A stretch of DNA of 64,000 bases from Cyclobacterium sp. 1_MG-2023 (GCF_030546805.1 NZ_JAUOPC010000007.1:186001-250000), one strand, 5' to 3'; numbered from the stretch's first letter, positions 36,113-45,672 are shown. Made by a program: numbers and translations. The notes: generated by a model from the letters alone, not told the origin.

Positions 36113-36792
36113 AGCAATAAATCCTCCTCATCTGCAGTATAAATTGCTCGTGCGAGAAAAGCCTGAAGAGGCCTCATCTTTTCATAGGCCTCTAATGCCA
36201 ACGCTACATAAGCACCTGAGTGTATCTCCTTATCTGAAATAGACCGGGAAAGCACAAAGCTCTTGTACCTCAAATATTCTATATAAGGATGATCTTTTTC
36301 AAAACCTTTGGGAGAGGTCTTGAGCTTTTCCCCTTGCATTGCTCCAAATGTACCTTTTATCTCTGGGGCAGAAAGTATTTGCTTTAGCTCTTGACCTGAA
36401 TAGTCTATTTCTTGTCTAATTTTCTTAAGTACGGGAGCCTGCGGCATCCAAACCCCTCCTCCAACCATAGAAGCTCCGGGCTGTATGTGCAGATAATATC
36501 CGGGACCTTCTGCTTTTTTACCTCCGATTGAAAAATAAGCAGCCATATTGGTTTTATAAGGTGCTTTATTGGCGCTAAATCGTATGTCTCTATTCTGTCT
36601 AAACATACAATCCTTTGGCCGTAACTCTGAAAACCCGGATTCAACCTTGCTTAATTCAGCCAAGATTTCAGCAACTATTTCAAGAAAAGATGCCCTCTCC
36701 TGCTCATACCATTTTCGGTTTTCGTCCATCCACTCTTTGCTATTATTGACAGACAACTCAGTAAGAAATGTCAGGAGATCTTTATTTGACAT
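36109..36792 (-). CDS. DUF2461 domain protein
   Basis: A 227-residue cytoplasmic protein of the DUF2461 family (unknown function, widespread). Seen: LLTFLTELSVNNSKEWMDENRKWYE at the N-terminus, RFSANKAPYKTNMAAYFS near 71-88 and GPGYYLHIQPG near 96-106, all typical of the family. The gene ends overlapping the HAD gene on the opposite strand. No further clue to function. Confidence 0.9.
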   Translation of the reverse strand: MSNKDLLTFLTELSVNNSKEWMDENRKWYEQERASFLEIVAEILAELSKVESGFSELRPKDCMFRQNRDIRFSANKAPYKTNMAAYFSIGGKKAEGPGYYLHIQPGASMVGGGVWMPQAPVLKKIRQEIDYSGQELKQILSAPEIKGTFGAMQGEKLKTSPKGFEKDHPYIEYLRYKSFVLSRSISDKEIHSGAYVALALEAYEKMRPLQAFLARAIYTADEEDLLL

Positions 36793-37190
36793 GAAATTTA
36801 AAGGTAAATTGATAGATGATTTCGTTTTTGTAAATTGCCTATACTTTTATCAAAATCAAAAGTCAGCAAATAATATATTTATTAATTTCAAAATTTAAGC
36901 ATTCAAGAGTTTCGTTCTTTAATGAACTGTGTTTTCAAAACTGCAAATCAGATCTAACTCCGATTTTTAGTTTGCAAAGGAATAATTAGCTAATTTTAAG
37001 ATGGTTTTTTATCCTTTCACCTCTAATTAAAACCGGTATAAGATAGGATCCAATCATTTCTGGTTTGAAGTTACTAAAGAGATCAAACAAGAGAAATCTT
37101 CAAGCACCGAAAAACCAAATATTCTTGATGCTAGTTAAACCAAATTACCACCTATTTGTTATTTTCCGCATATACTTTAATCACTGAATT
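36793..37190. other. Intergenic region, no gene seen
   Basis: About 400 bp between divergent genes. It is AT-rich, with one short inverted repeat (GTTC-TTTAAT-GAAC at 36914-36927) and no convincing ORF, RNA or full promoter match. Confidence 0.5.
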
Positions 37191-37562
37191 ATGAAAATCC
37201 GCATCCATAACAATGCCATTCGTCTTCGGCTTTCGGTGTCTGAAGTTGAGCAATTGTCTGAGACAAATGAAATCAAGGAGGAATTGAAATTCCCTAGCCC
37301 TTACTCTTCATTCATTTATATTTTAAAAGCCTCAACAGATGAAAATCCACTAAGTATTACTTTTGAGAATGAACAGATCAGTATAAGCTTACCATCATCG
37401 GAAATAAAAGAATGGGCAAATACGGAGCAGGTTGGAATAGCCAAAACACAAGTACTGCCGGACGGTACCCACCTTCAATTGTTGATTGAAAAAGATTTTC
37501 AATGTTTACACAAAAGGCCGGGGGAAAACGAAACAGACAACTACCCTAACCCCCAAGCATAA
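37191..37562 (+). CDS. Conserved small protein, DUF7009-like
   Basis: A 123-residue cytoplasmic protein. Seen: MKIRIHNNAIRLRLSVSEVEQL at the start, a middle beta-rich region, and a C-terminal block LIEKDFQCLHKRPGENETD ending YPNP. This pattern matches a small Bacteroidota family, which I believe is DUF7009. No function is known. It is convergent with the SIMPL gene, with only 3 bp between the two stops. Confidence 0.72.
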   Translation: MKIRIHNNAIRLRLSVSEVEQLSETNEIKEELKFPSPYSSFIYILKASTDENPLSITFENEQISISLPSSEIKEWANTEQVGIAKTQVLPDGTHLQLLIEKDFQCLHKRPGENETDNYPNPQA

Positions 37563-37565
37563 GGC

Positions 37566-38276
37566 TTATTCTTTTGTAAACGTAAATATCACTTTCACCT
37601 GATCACTTAAAGTTTGTTCGTCAGGCTGGATTGTTGGTGCTGTCCTTTGGTTGTCAGCACTTACCATCATGGCCTCATTTCTATAAACCTTTGGTTGAAA
37701 AGTATTCTCTCCTTGGCCGTAGATCACTTGATGAACAGCTATATTTCCTAATTCAAGCGTATTGGCTATCGACATGGCTTTACTTTTGGCATCCAGCAAA
37801 GCCCTACGCAATAATTCTTCCTGGTATTCTTTCCTTTTGCTATCTGAAAGTTGAAAGCTCAATTGAAAGCCCATATCTATATTGTCATGCAAAGCTTCCA
37901 TGATTTTGACCAAGTCCTGTTCTGTGTCTTTGACCAAGATTTTCAAGTTTTGGCTGGCTACATAACCACTGTCTTTAGAAGTTCCTTTTGTATAAATCCT
38001 GTTAACATTGACAAAATAATTGTCTGCTTTTAGCTCGTAATTTTTAACACCACTTTTTTTCAACGCTTTGGTCACTTCAGCAGCTTTTTGGTTCAGCCCT
38101 TCCGTAGCCAAAGCCGTTTTTAAAGCCTTCTCTTTAAGTGACACATTGATCAAGGCTTCGTCCGGCAAAATTTTAATCTCGCTGTTACCTTCTACGCTAA
38201 TTTTAGTAGCTTCCTGTGCAAAAGAAATCATTTGGATGCCTATCATTAAGCACACAATCACCAATATATTTTTCAT
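37566..38276 (-). CDS. SIMPL (DUF541) domain protein, periplasmic
   Basis: A 236-residue exported protein with a signal peptide (cleavage near SFA-QEA) and one SIMPL/DUF541 domain: ISVEGNSEIKILPDEALINVSL near 25-46, VNRIYTKGTSK, and LDAKSKAMSIANTLELG in the C-terminal half. Family members include oxidative-stress-related periplasmic proteins; molecular function is unclear. It stands as a single gene. Confidence 0.88.
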   Translation of the reverse strand: MKNILVIVCLMIGIQMISFAQEATKISVEGNSEIKILPDEALINVSLKEKALKTALATEGLNQKAAEVTKALKKSGVKNYELKADNYFVNVNRIYTKGTSKDSGYVASQNLKILVKDTEQDLVKIMEALHDNIDMGFQLSFQLSDSKRKEYQEELLRRALLDAKSKAMSIANTLELGNIAVHQVIYGQGENTFQPKVYRNEAMMVSADNQRTAPTIQPDEQTLSDQVKVIFTFTKE

Positions 38277-38506
38277 AACCTTAAGTACTATTGTTAATAA
38301 TTTAAACCTCTACCTGTTCACTTCTCTAAACAAAACACAGGCCAAAAATTCAAAAGCCAACTCTAAATCATTCAATAAATAAGCTGTGAAGTCACCCTAA
38401 GAATAAAATTGAGAATGGATCGGTTTCTAAAGTGGTAAGTAGGCAAAGATAGCTGCTCAACTAAGTATCAAAACAGGGACAAAGCTTAATAAAAAAGCCA
38501 TTTAGA

Positions 38507-38956
38507 TCAGCCTCTTAATTTATCCAAAAGGTGATTCAATTGCTCCACCTCGCTTTCATCAAGATGAATTGTATCCATATTAAATTGTTTCACCTCTTTG
38601 TCAAGCAGCCTTAAAAGTTCAAGTCCCTTTTTCGTGATTACAATATCTACCTGCCTCCGGTCTTTGGGACATTCGGTACGTATCACCATTTCTTTCTGCT
38701 TGAGTTTTTCCACCAGTCTTGATGCATTGCTCATTTTATTGAGCATTCTCTCCTGAATAGATGATACAGTTATTGGTTTAGGAGACCTACCTCTCAAAAT
38801 TCTAAGAACATTGTACTGCTCTGCTGAGATATCGTGAGGCTTAAAAATCCTACTTTGACGGCTAACCAAATAACTCTGTGTAAATAGTAAATTTACAACT
38901 GCTTTGGTATATCCGTCTTTGAATGGACTTTGCTTTATTTCCTCTTCAATTTTCAT
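38507..38956 (-). CDS. MarR-family transcriptional regulator
   Basis: A 149-residue winged-helix repressor. Seen: QYNVLRILRGRSPKPITVSSIQERML (recognition region about 46-72), MSNASRLVEKLKQKEMVIR, and the wing ECPKDRRQVDIVITKKG. The C-terminal helices support dimerisation. It lies 83 bp downstream of the FtsX-like permease gene on the same strand, so it may be on the end of that operon. Target and ligand unknown. Confidence 0.92.
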   Translation of the reverse strand: MKIEEEIKQSPFKDGYTKAVVNLLFTQSYLVSRQSRIFKPHDISAEQYNVLRILRGRSPKPITVSSIQERMLNKMSNASRLVEKLKQKEMVIRTECPKDRRQVDIVITKKGLELLRLLDKEVKQFNMDTIHLDESEVEQLNHLLDKLRG

Positions 38957-39039
38957 TTGCTTTACCCGTATCTAATGTACTGACACAGAATTTAATCAAA
39001 AGGTTCCTTTTTCGTTTCCCTTAGTCAAAACACTACGTA

Positions 39040-41559
39040 TTAAGTCCTTAAAATATCCATTGTCTTAGCTTTCAAAATATTCAAACTGTTCACATAACCT
39101 AAAAACACGGTAAGGGCGGTTATCAATCCAAACACTAAAAACAAGGGCTGCCAAGCCAAGGTGAAAGCAATTTCAAAGACGAAAAAACTTAACAAAAAGG
39201 AAGCAAGAATGGACAATACTAATCCACCTCCTGCGGCCAAACTGCCTAGGAATAGGTATTCCAAAATATTGATTTTTATCAATACTTTCCTATCAGCACC
39301 TATGGTTCTTAATAAAATATTTTCTCTAACCCGCTGAAATTTACTAATGAGCAAAGAGCTGATCAGCACTAAAATTCCAGTTAAAATACTGAAGAAAGCC
39401 ATAAACTGAATAACAAACCCAATTTTCCCCAAAAGGTCTTCCAAGGTTTCCACAATCATACTTAAATTCACCACCGACACGTTGGGAAATTGTCTCACAA
39501 TGGTATTTTGGATGGCAGCGGAAGCTTTATCGTCTTTTGTTTTTGTGATCAAGACATGGAATTTCGGCGCATTGTCCAGCACCTTATCCGGAAAAACAAC
39601 CAGAAAGTTTGTGGACACTCTTCTAAAGTTGACCTTTCGTATGCTTCCGACATAAGTAGTCAAAGGTCTTCCCTGCACATTAAAGACTATCTCATCCCCT
39701 AACTTCATGTGATTCCGCTCTGCGTAGCCTTCTTCCATGGATACAAAGATACTATCTGATGCAGAAGTGTAGGGTATAAGTTCTCCTTCCACCAGTTCTT
39801 CAGTGTTTATAAGGCTGTCTCTATAAGTAACCCTAAACTCTCTGTTATAAAAGGATCTTGACCTTCTTTCTTCCTCCTCTAGGTCTTCATTTTCCTTTTT
39901 GTTGAGCCCGTTGACCTCCGATACTCCCATCGTGATGATGGGTACATGTTGCAAGATGGGTAAGCTTTCGGCTTCTAGCACAGTTTTCATGCTGTCTACC
40001 TGATTGGACTGAATATCAAAAAACAACATATTGGGCTGGTCTTCCTTATCGGCAAACCTTACCTCATCCAGCAGTTGATCCTGAATAAAAAACAAGGTAC
40101 CAATCATGGCTGTCCCTAAGCCAATGGTCGCCAAAAGAGAAACCGTTTGGTTGTTGGGTCGGTATAAATTTGACAGAGCCTGTCTTACAGGATAGTTTAA
40201 GGAAATAGGCAAAAAGGTCCGGATGGCTTTCATTACGCCCATGGCCAAAAGCCAAAGCGCACCAAAAGACAATACCACAAAACCGGTAAACCATAAGGTT
40301 TGATCCCATTTACCCAACAAAAAGAAGCTGAACAAAAGTATAAACACCACAATGCCTGCCAACACAAATAACCTTAAAGGATCCTTTCCTATATTGGTTG
40401 ATTGGTCATCTGGTCTTAAAGTCATCATCGGAGAAACTTTACGAATCTTAAGCAATGGAATTAAGGCAAACAGGATGGATATCATCACCCCGGTTACTAT
40501 TCCCATACCGATGGCTCCCCAAGCCAATTGAACCGTCACTTCTACCGGAAGGAAATCACTGAAAACAATGGGTAAAAGGAATTGAAGCAAGGCTCCGGCT
40601 GTTGCGCCAATAATGGAACCTAGCAAACCCATAAAGAAAATTTGGACCAAATACACAACTATAATATCCAGTGCTTTTACCCCCAAGCACCTTAGCACGG
40701 CCACTGAAGGCAGCTTTTCTTTTACAAAGACATTGACTGCACTCCCTACGCCCACGCAACCCAACAATACAGCAATAAATGCAACCAAAGTAAGAAAGTT
40801 GGAAAGGTTTTCAAAAGATCTTCCGGTTGACTCTTTTTGTGATTGAACGGTATCAAAATTTACCCGATCCTCTCCCCATAGCTCTTTATTCTCATCAATT
40901 AAAGCCTGTAATTCAAAGGGTTCGGGAAACAAGAAATAATGATTGTAATTAACCCGGCTTCCATATTGCACCAACCCTGAGGCCTCAAGCTGATCCATGG
41001 GAATATAGACAGCTGGAGCAACTGTTGCAGTGATGCCGGTTTGCCCCGGAACCTTTTGTAAGGCACCGATAATTTCAAGACTAACATTACCCACCTTAAT
41101 AAAATCTCCAACCACGGCATCAAACTGAGCCATCAAGGTTTTTTCAACAAGTGCCTTTTTACCACCGGATCTAAAATCGCTTTCAGCGTTTACCGGGATG
41201 GTTTCTAGTGTACCATAAAAAGGATAATCTCCTTCCAAAGCCCTAACTTGAGTCAATCTGCTGTCTCCGGCCTTTGGAAAATAGACCATGGAGGCAAAGT
41301 TTATTTCCAAGGCATGCTCGCTAGCAATTCCCTCTATTTCCGGAAATTCTATCGGTTGATTTTTCTTCAGCAGCAAATCTGCCCCCAACAATTCCTTGGC
41401 TTGTTCATCTATGTCCTTGCTTAAATTATCTCCAAAAGAAGTGACTGCAACCAAGGCTGCAATACCTGTTACAATTGCTGAAACAAACAGAATTAATTTG
41501 ACCCCTGTTTTTCTAAATTCTCTTCTGGCCATTTTAATAGACCAAGCCCAATCAACCAT
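39040..41559 (-). CDS. YbbP-like FtsX-family ABC transporter permease
   Basis: An 839-residue inner-membrane permease with two FtsX modules: an N-terminal membrane anchor and periplasmic domain, one membrane block at about 255-375, a central pair of helices near 395-445, a second periplasmic domain at about 490-690, and the final membrane block at 710-835. This is the layout of E. coli YbbP. Its start overlaps the end of the ATPase gene by 8 bp (ATGGTTGA), so the two are translationally coupled. Together they form an ABC exporter or mechanotransmitter whose substrate is not established. Confidence 0.9.
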   Translation of the reverse strand: MVDWAWSIKMARREFRKTGVKLILFVSAIVTGIAALVAVTSFGDNLSKDIDEQAKELLGADLLLKKNQPIEFPEIEGIASEHALEINFASMVYFPKAGDSRLTQVRALEGDYPFYGTLETIPVNAESDFRSGGKKALVEKTLMAQFDAVVGDFIKVGNVSLEIIGALQKVPGQTGITATVAPAVYIPMDQLEASGLVQYGSRVNYNHYFLFPEPFELQALIDENKELWGEDRVNFDTVQSQKESTGRSFENLSNFLTLVAFIAVLLGCVGVGSAVNVFVKEKLPSVAVLRCLGVKALDIIVVYLVQIFFMGLLGSIIGATAGALLQFLLPIVFSDFLPVEVTVQLAWGAIGMGIVTGVMISILFALIPLLKIRKVSPMMTLRPDDQSTNIGKDPLRLFVLAGIVVFILLFSFFLLGKWDQTLWFTGFVVLSFGALWLLAMGVMKAIRTFLPISLNYPVRQALSNLYRPNNQTVSLLATIGLGTAMIGTLFFIQDQLLDEVRFADKEDQPNMLFFDIQSNQVDSMKTVLEAESLPILQHVPIITMGVSEVNGLNKKENEDLEEEERRSRSFYNREFRVTYRDSLINTEELVEGELIPYTSASDSIFVSMEEGYAERNHMKLGDEIVFNVQGRPLTTYVGSIRKVNFRRVSTNFLVVFPDKVLDNAPKFHVLITKTKDDKASAAIQNTIVRQFPNVSVVNLSMIVETLEDLLGKIGFVIQFMAFFSILTGILVLISSLLISKFQRVRENILLRTIGADRKVLIKINILEYLFLGSLAAGGGLVLSILASFLLSFFVFEIAFTLAWQPLFLVFGLITALTVFLGYVNSLNILKAKTMDILRT

Positions 41560-42229
41560 GTATAGCCTCCTGTATTTTTCCCCCTTTGATATGTAAAGAT
41601 TGATGTGTTTTTGCTGCCAATTCCAGGTCGTGGGTAACTAAAATCAAAGTGGTCCCTTGCTCTTCGTTTAGCTTAAAAATAAGGTTTTCCACCATTTCTC
41701 CGGTTTCGGTATCTAAGTTGCCCGTAGGTTCATCTGCAAACAGTATTTTGGGTTCATTTGCAAAAGCCCTGGCAATTGAAACCCTTTGTTGTTCACCACC
41801 TGATAACTGATTGGGGTAATGGGTTAATCTGTCCCCCAACCCAACTTTAACCAAAAGCTCTTTGGCCTTTTCTTTGGCATCTTTTCGTTTCTTTAGTTCC
41901 AAAGGAACCATTACATTTTCCAATGCTGTTAAAGTTTGTAAAAGTTGAAAATTTTGAAAAATAAAACCCACCAATTGATTCCTAATGCCGGCCCGTTGGT
42001 CTTCATTCATGTTTTCAAGTGCTTTACCATCCATGCGAACGCTGCCGGCACTTGCCACATCCAAACCTGCACATAGGCCTAAAAGGGTGGTTTTGCCGCT
42101 CCCGGAGGGACCGACGATGGACAGGGTTTTCCCTTGTTCCACTTCAAAACTTACCTGATCTAATACAGTGAGTTCCCTATTTCCACTTCGGTAGGTTTTG
42201 CTCAGATTTTCAACGCTTAGTATGTTCAT
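41552..42229 (-). CDS. YbbA-like ABC transporter ATP-binding protein
   Basis: A LolD/MacB-type ATPase. Seen: Walker [10 protein letters not shown] (about 40-48), Q-loop FIFQNFQLL, signature LSGGEQQR and Walker B ILFADEPTGNLD, then the switch His in LVTHD. The open frame runs upstream to 42373, but that extension is not ABC-like and would overlap the esterase gene; the ATG at 42229 gives MNILSVENLSKTYRSG and 225 residues, as usual. It is the first gene of the ybbA-ybbP-like operon, divergent from a TesA-type esterase. Confidence 0.93.
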   Translation of the reverse strand: MNILSVENLSKTYRSGNRELTVLDQVSFEVEQGKTLSIVGPSGSGKTTLLGLCAGLDVASAGSVRMDGKALENMNEDQRAGIRNQLVGFIFQNFQLLQTLTALENVMVPLELKKRKDAKEKAKELLVKVGLGDRLTHYPNQLSGGEQQRVSIARAFANEPKILFADEPTGNLDTETGEMVENLIFKLNEEQGTTLILVTHDLELAAKTHQSLHIKGGKIQEAIHG

Positions 42230-42288
42230 ATCTTTCAAAGAAAAAAACTTATCCCTTTTGAACAAAACCAATAGTGGATTAAGTTTAG

Positions 42289-42296
42289 TAATTTTG
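42289..42296 (+). promoter_or_regulatory. Candidate -7 element for the esterase gene
   Basis: TAATTTTG fits TAnnTTTG and lies 25 bp before the chosen ATG. No TTTG at the correct upstream distance was found. Confidence 0.28.
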
Positions 42297-42321
42297 ATAA
42301 TTGAATGTAAAAATATTTCAA

Positions 42322-43011
42322 ATGTTAAAATTGATAAAAACAATATCTCCTGTAATGCTGCTCTTAGTAGCAACTACCTTTTTTACTGTCTCTTGTAATC
42401 AAAAACAGGAAACAGAGAAAAAGGTTACACCAACAGCAGATAAAAAGCCCGAGAAGCAAAAGAAAAAAAATATTTTATTCTATGGCAATAGTCTGACAGC
42501 GGGCTATGGCTTGGATGAAGACGAATCTTTCCCTTCTTTAATCCAAAATAAAATAGATAGTCTAAACTTAAATTATCGTGTGATCAATGGTGGTTTAAGT
42601 GGCGAAACTACTGCCAGTGGGCTGAGTAGGCTAGATTGGTTTTTGGAAGATCGTCCAGAGGTATTCATTCTTGAACTGGGTGGAAACGACGGACTAAGGG
42701 GGATCCCTTTAACTGAAACCAGAAAAAACCTCAATGCAATCATTTCATCCGTGTCCAGCAGGTTTCCTGACACCAAAATTCTTTTGGCAGGAATGCAAAT
42801 ACCACCCAATATGGGACAGGAATATGCGGAAGAATTTAGGGAAATGTACGCTGAAGTTGCTACGAAGCAAGAGGTGGAAATGATTCCATTTTTACTGGAG
42901 GGTGTTGCGGGTAACCCTGATTTAAACTTACCGGATGGCATTCACCCAACAAGTGAAGGTCAAAAGATTGTTGCACAAACAGTTTGGAAACATTTACGAC
43001 CGCTACTATAA
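42322..43011 (+). CDS. TesA-type GDSL esterase/lysophospholipase, lipoprotein
   Basis: SGNH-hydrolase family. Seen: a signal peptide with lipobox TVSC (Cys about 25); block I ILFYGNSLTAGYGL, with GNSL in place of GDSL; block II INGGLSGETTASG; block III LGGNDGLRG; block V DGIHPT with the catalytic Asp and His. Length 229. The TTG 21 bases upstream is in frame, but the ATG at 42322 leaves a standard signal peptide. The divergent ybbA-ybbP/tesA arrangement is the same as in E. coli, which supports the assignment. It probably hydrolyses thioesters or lysophospholipids in the periplasm. Confidence 0.9.
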   Translation: MLKLIKTISPVMLLLVATTFFTVSCNQKQETEKKVTPTADKKPEKQKKKNILFYGNSLTAGYGLDEDESFPSLIQNKIDSLNLNYRVINGGLSGETTASGLSRLDWFLEDRPEVFILELGGNDGLRGIPLTETRKNLNAIISSVSSRFPDTKILLAGMQIPPNMGQEYAEEFREMYAEVATKQEVEMIPFLLEGVAGNPDLNLPDGIHPTSEGQKIVAQTVWKHLRPLL

Positions 43012-43116
43012 AAAATAGCCTATTTTTGGCAGTAGGGGTATCGTTCTTTAAAAATGTTTCTTTTTATTATCAGAAAATTATCTTAATTTTTCAAAGTAAT
43101 TAATAAAAAACAAAGA

Positions 43117-44856
43117 ATGAGTATTCAAATACAGACCGCCGGAGATGCTTACGACGTAATCATCGTAGGATCTGGAGCAGGTGGTGGAATGTCTTCCAAA
43201 ATCTTGGCAGAGGCCGGATTGAAGGTAGCAGTAGTAGAAGCTGGGGCTGATTTTGACCCGGCTATAGAGGAGCACAGGACTCAATTAAGGCCACCGTGGG
43301 AATCTCCCAGAAGGGGTGCCGGCACTGTGCGTCCATTCGGAGATTTTGATGCTGCCATAGGTGGTTGGGAAATTGACGGAGAGCCTTATACCCGAGGTGA
43401 AGGAAGTGAATTTGATTGGTTTAGGTCTAGAATGCTGGGTGGAAGAACCAATCACTGGGGAAGAATTTCTTTGAGATTTGGTCCTTTAGATTTTAAGCGA
43501 AAGGATTTTGATGGCTTGGGTGAAAACTGGCCCATCAGTTATGATGACATTGCTCCTTATTATGACAAGGTGGACAAACTGATCGGTGTATTTGGTTCTA
43601 AAGAAGGAATCAACAATGAGCCGGATGGAAATTTCCTTCCTCCTCCCAAACCTCGTTTGCATGAATTGTTCATTAAAAAAGGTGCTGACAAGGTCAATGT
43701 TCCTGTCATACCTTCTCGACTTTCCATCCTTACAAGACCTGTAAACAATGACAGGGGAACCTGCTTCTTCTGTAGCCAATGTAACAGGGCCTGTCAGGTT
43801 TATGCAGATTTTTCTGCAGGAACTTGCTTGGTAAAACCGGCAATGAAAAAAGGACAAGTGGATCTTTTTACCATGGCCATGGTCAGAAAAGTAATTACCA
43901 ATGATAAAGGAGAAGCTACCGGGGTTACTTATATAAGTAAGCTGGATATGCAAGAATACAAACTTTCTGCAAGGGTTGTTGTGTTGGGAGCTTCCGCTTG
44001 TGAATCAGCAAGGATCATGTTGAATTCCAAGTCTGCACAACATCCTGATGGATTAGGAAATAGTTCCGGACATGTAGGCCATTACTTGCATGACTCCACA
44101 GGAGCAGATAGGATGGGGATTCTTCCCGATATGATGGACAGAGAAAGATACAATGAAGATGGAGTGGGTGGAATGCACGTATATACTCCTTGGTGGCTAA
44201 ATGAAAAAAACTTGGATTTTGCCAGAGGTTACCACATAGAATATTGGGGCGGAATGGGAATGCCTTCCTATGGTTTTGGTGGTGGCATGGATACCATGAG
44301 ACAATATGTCAAAGATGAATTTGGTAATCCCGGAGTTAACGGAGGATATGGTACCGGCTTGAAAAAAGATATTAGAAGATTTTTCGGTAGTACTGTAGGT
44401 ATGTCAGGCAGAGGAGAGAGTATTCCGCGTTATGAAAACTACTGTGAAATAGATGATCAGGTGGTGGACAAATATGGAATCCCGGTATTGAAATTCCACT
44501 ACAAATGGAGTGATCAAGAACTGAACCAAGCCAAGCACATGCACGATACGTTTGAAGAAATTTTGACCAGCATGGGGGCAGTTATCTTGGGAGAAAAACC
44601 GGGAAGAGACAAAGAGTTTGGGCTGCATAAACCCGGAAGAATTATTCATGAAGTTGGAACCACACGTATGGGTAATGATCCCAAAACATCTGTTTTGAAC
44701 AAATATTCGCAGGCACATGATTGCAAAAATTTGTTTGTAGTAGATGGTGGAGCTTTTGTTTCTCAGGCAGATAAAAACCCAACATGGACCATCTTGGCCA
44801 ACTCTTGGAGAACTTCCGAATACATTATCGATCAACTGAACAAGAAAAATATCTAA
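43117..44856 (+). CDS. GMC-family oxidoreductase with a cysteine cluster
   Basis: FAD-dependent dehydrogenase of the glucose-methanol-choline family, 579 residues. Seen: FAD-binding VGSGAGGGMSS (17-27), GGRTNHWGR near 108-116, the C-terminal catalytic region HEVGTTRMG and NPTWTILANSWR. Between them lies a CxxCxxCxxxC cluster (Cys216, 219, 222, 226, plus Cys237), suggesting an Fe-S centre as in bacterial FAD glucose dehydrogenases. It has no signal peptide of its own. The next gene, 4 bp downstream, encodes a subunit-3-type partner with a twin-arginine-like signal, so the pair could be exported together. The substrate is probably a sugar. Confidence 0.92.
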   Translation: MSIQIQTAGDAYDVIIVGSGAGGGMSSKILAEAGLKVAVVEAGADFDPAIEEHRTQLRPPWESPRRGAGTVRPFGDFDAAIGGWEIDGEPYTRGEGSEFDWFRSRMLGGRTNHWGRISLRFGPLDFKRKDFDGLGENWPISYDDIAPYYDKVDKLIGVFGSKEGINNEPDGNFLPPPKPRLHELFIKKGADKVNVPVIPSRLSILTRPVNNDRGTCFFCSQCNRACQVYADFSAGTCLVKPAMKKGQVDLFTMAMVRKVITNDKGEATGVTYISKLDMQEYKLSARVVVLGASACESARIMLNSKSAQHPDGLGNSSGHVGHYLHDSTGADRMGILPDMMDRERYNEDGVGGMHVYTPWWLNEKNLDFARGYHIEYWGGMGMPSYGFGGGMDTMRQYVKDEFGNPGVNGGYGTGLKKDIRRFFGSTVGMSGRGESIPRYENYCEIDDQVVDKYGIPVLKFHYKWSDQELNQAKHMHDTFEEILTSMGAVILGEKPGRDKEFGLHKPGRIIHEVGTTRMGNDPKTSVLNKYSQAHDCKNLFVVDGGAFVSQADKNPTWTILANSWRTSEYIIDQLNKKNI

Positions 44857-44860
44857 AGCA

Positions 44861-45577
44861 ATGAACAGAAGAGAAAACCTAAAACTTTTATTTACCGGTT
44901 CCCTGGCTTCAGGTATGCTGTTTACAGGATGCGGACCGGAATCACCGGAAACAGTGGAAATCCCTCACAATCCTAAAATAGGAGAATTTGGTAGTTATGG
45001 AAGAACTCCGGAAGAAATCATCCATAACGAAAACCTGAAATCCGCCACCTTTTTCACAGAAGAAGAGCGCCAAAAGCTAGACCTACTTGTAGACATGATT
45101 ATACCTGCAGATGATACTTCAGGGAGTGCCACAGATGCAGGTGTGCCGGACTTTATTGAATTTATGGTGAAGGATATCCCTAGTTATCAAACCCCATTAA
45201 GAGGGGGCTTGTTATGGCTTGATCACAAATCAGATGAACTATTTGGAAACAAATTCTTAGAAATCTCTGAAGATCAACGCACCCAAGTAATTGATTTGAT
45301 CGCTTACCCTGATACTGCAAAACCTGAAAATCTTAGTGGTGTTAAGTTCTTTAACAACCTTAGAAACTTAACTGCTACTGGTTTCTTCACGAGCGAAGAA
45401 GGTTTCAAAGATTTGGGATATGTAGGTAACCGCCCTAATGCTTGGGATGGCGTACCAGAAGAAGTTTTGGCCAAACATGGTCTTGAAAACGACCCCAAAT
45501 ACAAAGACGTATATCTTGACATCAGTACAAGGGGGACCATTGCCCAGTGGGATGACAATGGCAATTTGATCGGATAA
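44861..45577 (+). CDS. Gluconate 2-dehydrogenase subunit 3-like partner protein
   Basis: A 238-residue protein of the gluconate 2-dehydrogenase subunit 3 family, the small partner that accompanies a GMC dehydrogenase subunit. Seen: an N-terminal twin-arginine-like start MNRRENLKLLFTG, then a hydrophobic stretch with lipobox-like LFTGC (Cys about 24), LDLLVDMIIPADDTSGSA near 70-87 and DAGVPDFIEFMVKDIP, typical of the family. It begins 4 bp after the GMC gene. In related complexes this subunit carries the Tat signal and takes the folded flavoprotein out with it. Confidence 0.9.
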   Translation: MNRRENLKLLFTGSLASGMLFTGCGPESPETVEIPHNPKIGEFGSYGRTPEEIIHNENLKSATFFTEEERQKLDLLVDMIIPADDTSGSATDAGVPDFIEFMVKDIPSYQTPLRGGLLWLDHKSDELFGNKFLEISEDQRTQVIDLIAYPDTAKPENLSGVKFFNNLRNLTATGFFTSEEGFKDLGYVGNRPNAWDGVPEEVLAKHGLENDPKYKDVYLDISTRGTIAQWDDNGNLIG

Positions 45578-45607
45578 GCTTATTCTATCACAACCCATCA
45601 ATTCTTA

Positions 45608-45643
45608 CAGGGGAACGTCTACGCAGGTGTTCCCCTGTTTGCT
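45608..45643 (+). terminator. Hairpin between the subunit-3 gene and the DUF1080 gene
   Basis: CAGGGGAAC pairs perfectly with GTTCCCCTG around a 12-nt loop, but only three T follow before a G. It may be a weak terminator, or a processing or attenuation hairpin that lowers DUF1080 expression relative to the oxidoreductase. Confidence 0.45.
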
Positions 45644-45672
45644 TTATAACCTTAACCATAAAACCCTATACC

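Noticed and set aside
42230-42373. N-terminal extension of the ABC ATPase to position 42373
   Set aside because: The extra 48 residues do not resemble ABC ATPases and would overlap the divergent esterase gene; the ATG at 42229 gives the standard N-terminus.
43021-43028. TATTTTTG as a promoter for the GMC operon
   Set aside because: No upstream element at the correct distance, it is almost 90 bp from the start codon, and it lies in an A/T palindrome directly after the esterase stop.
43486-43953. 155-codon open frame antisense to the GMC oxidoreductase gene
   Set aside because: It lies entirely inside a strongly supported gene and has no features of its own.
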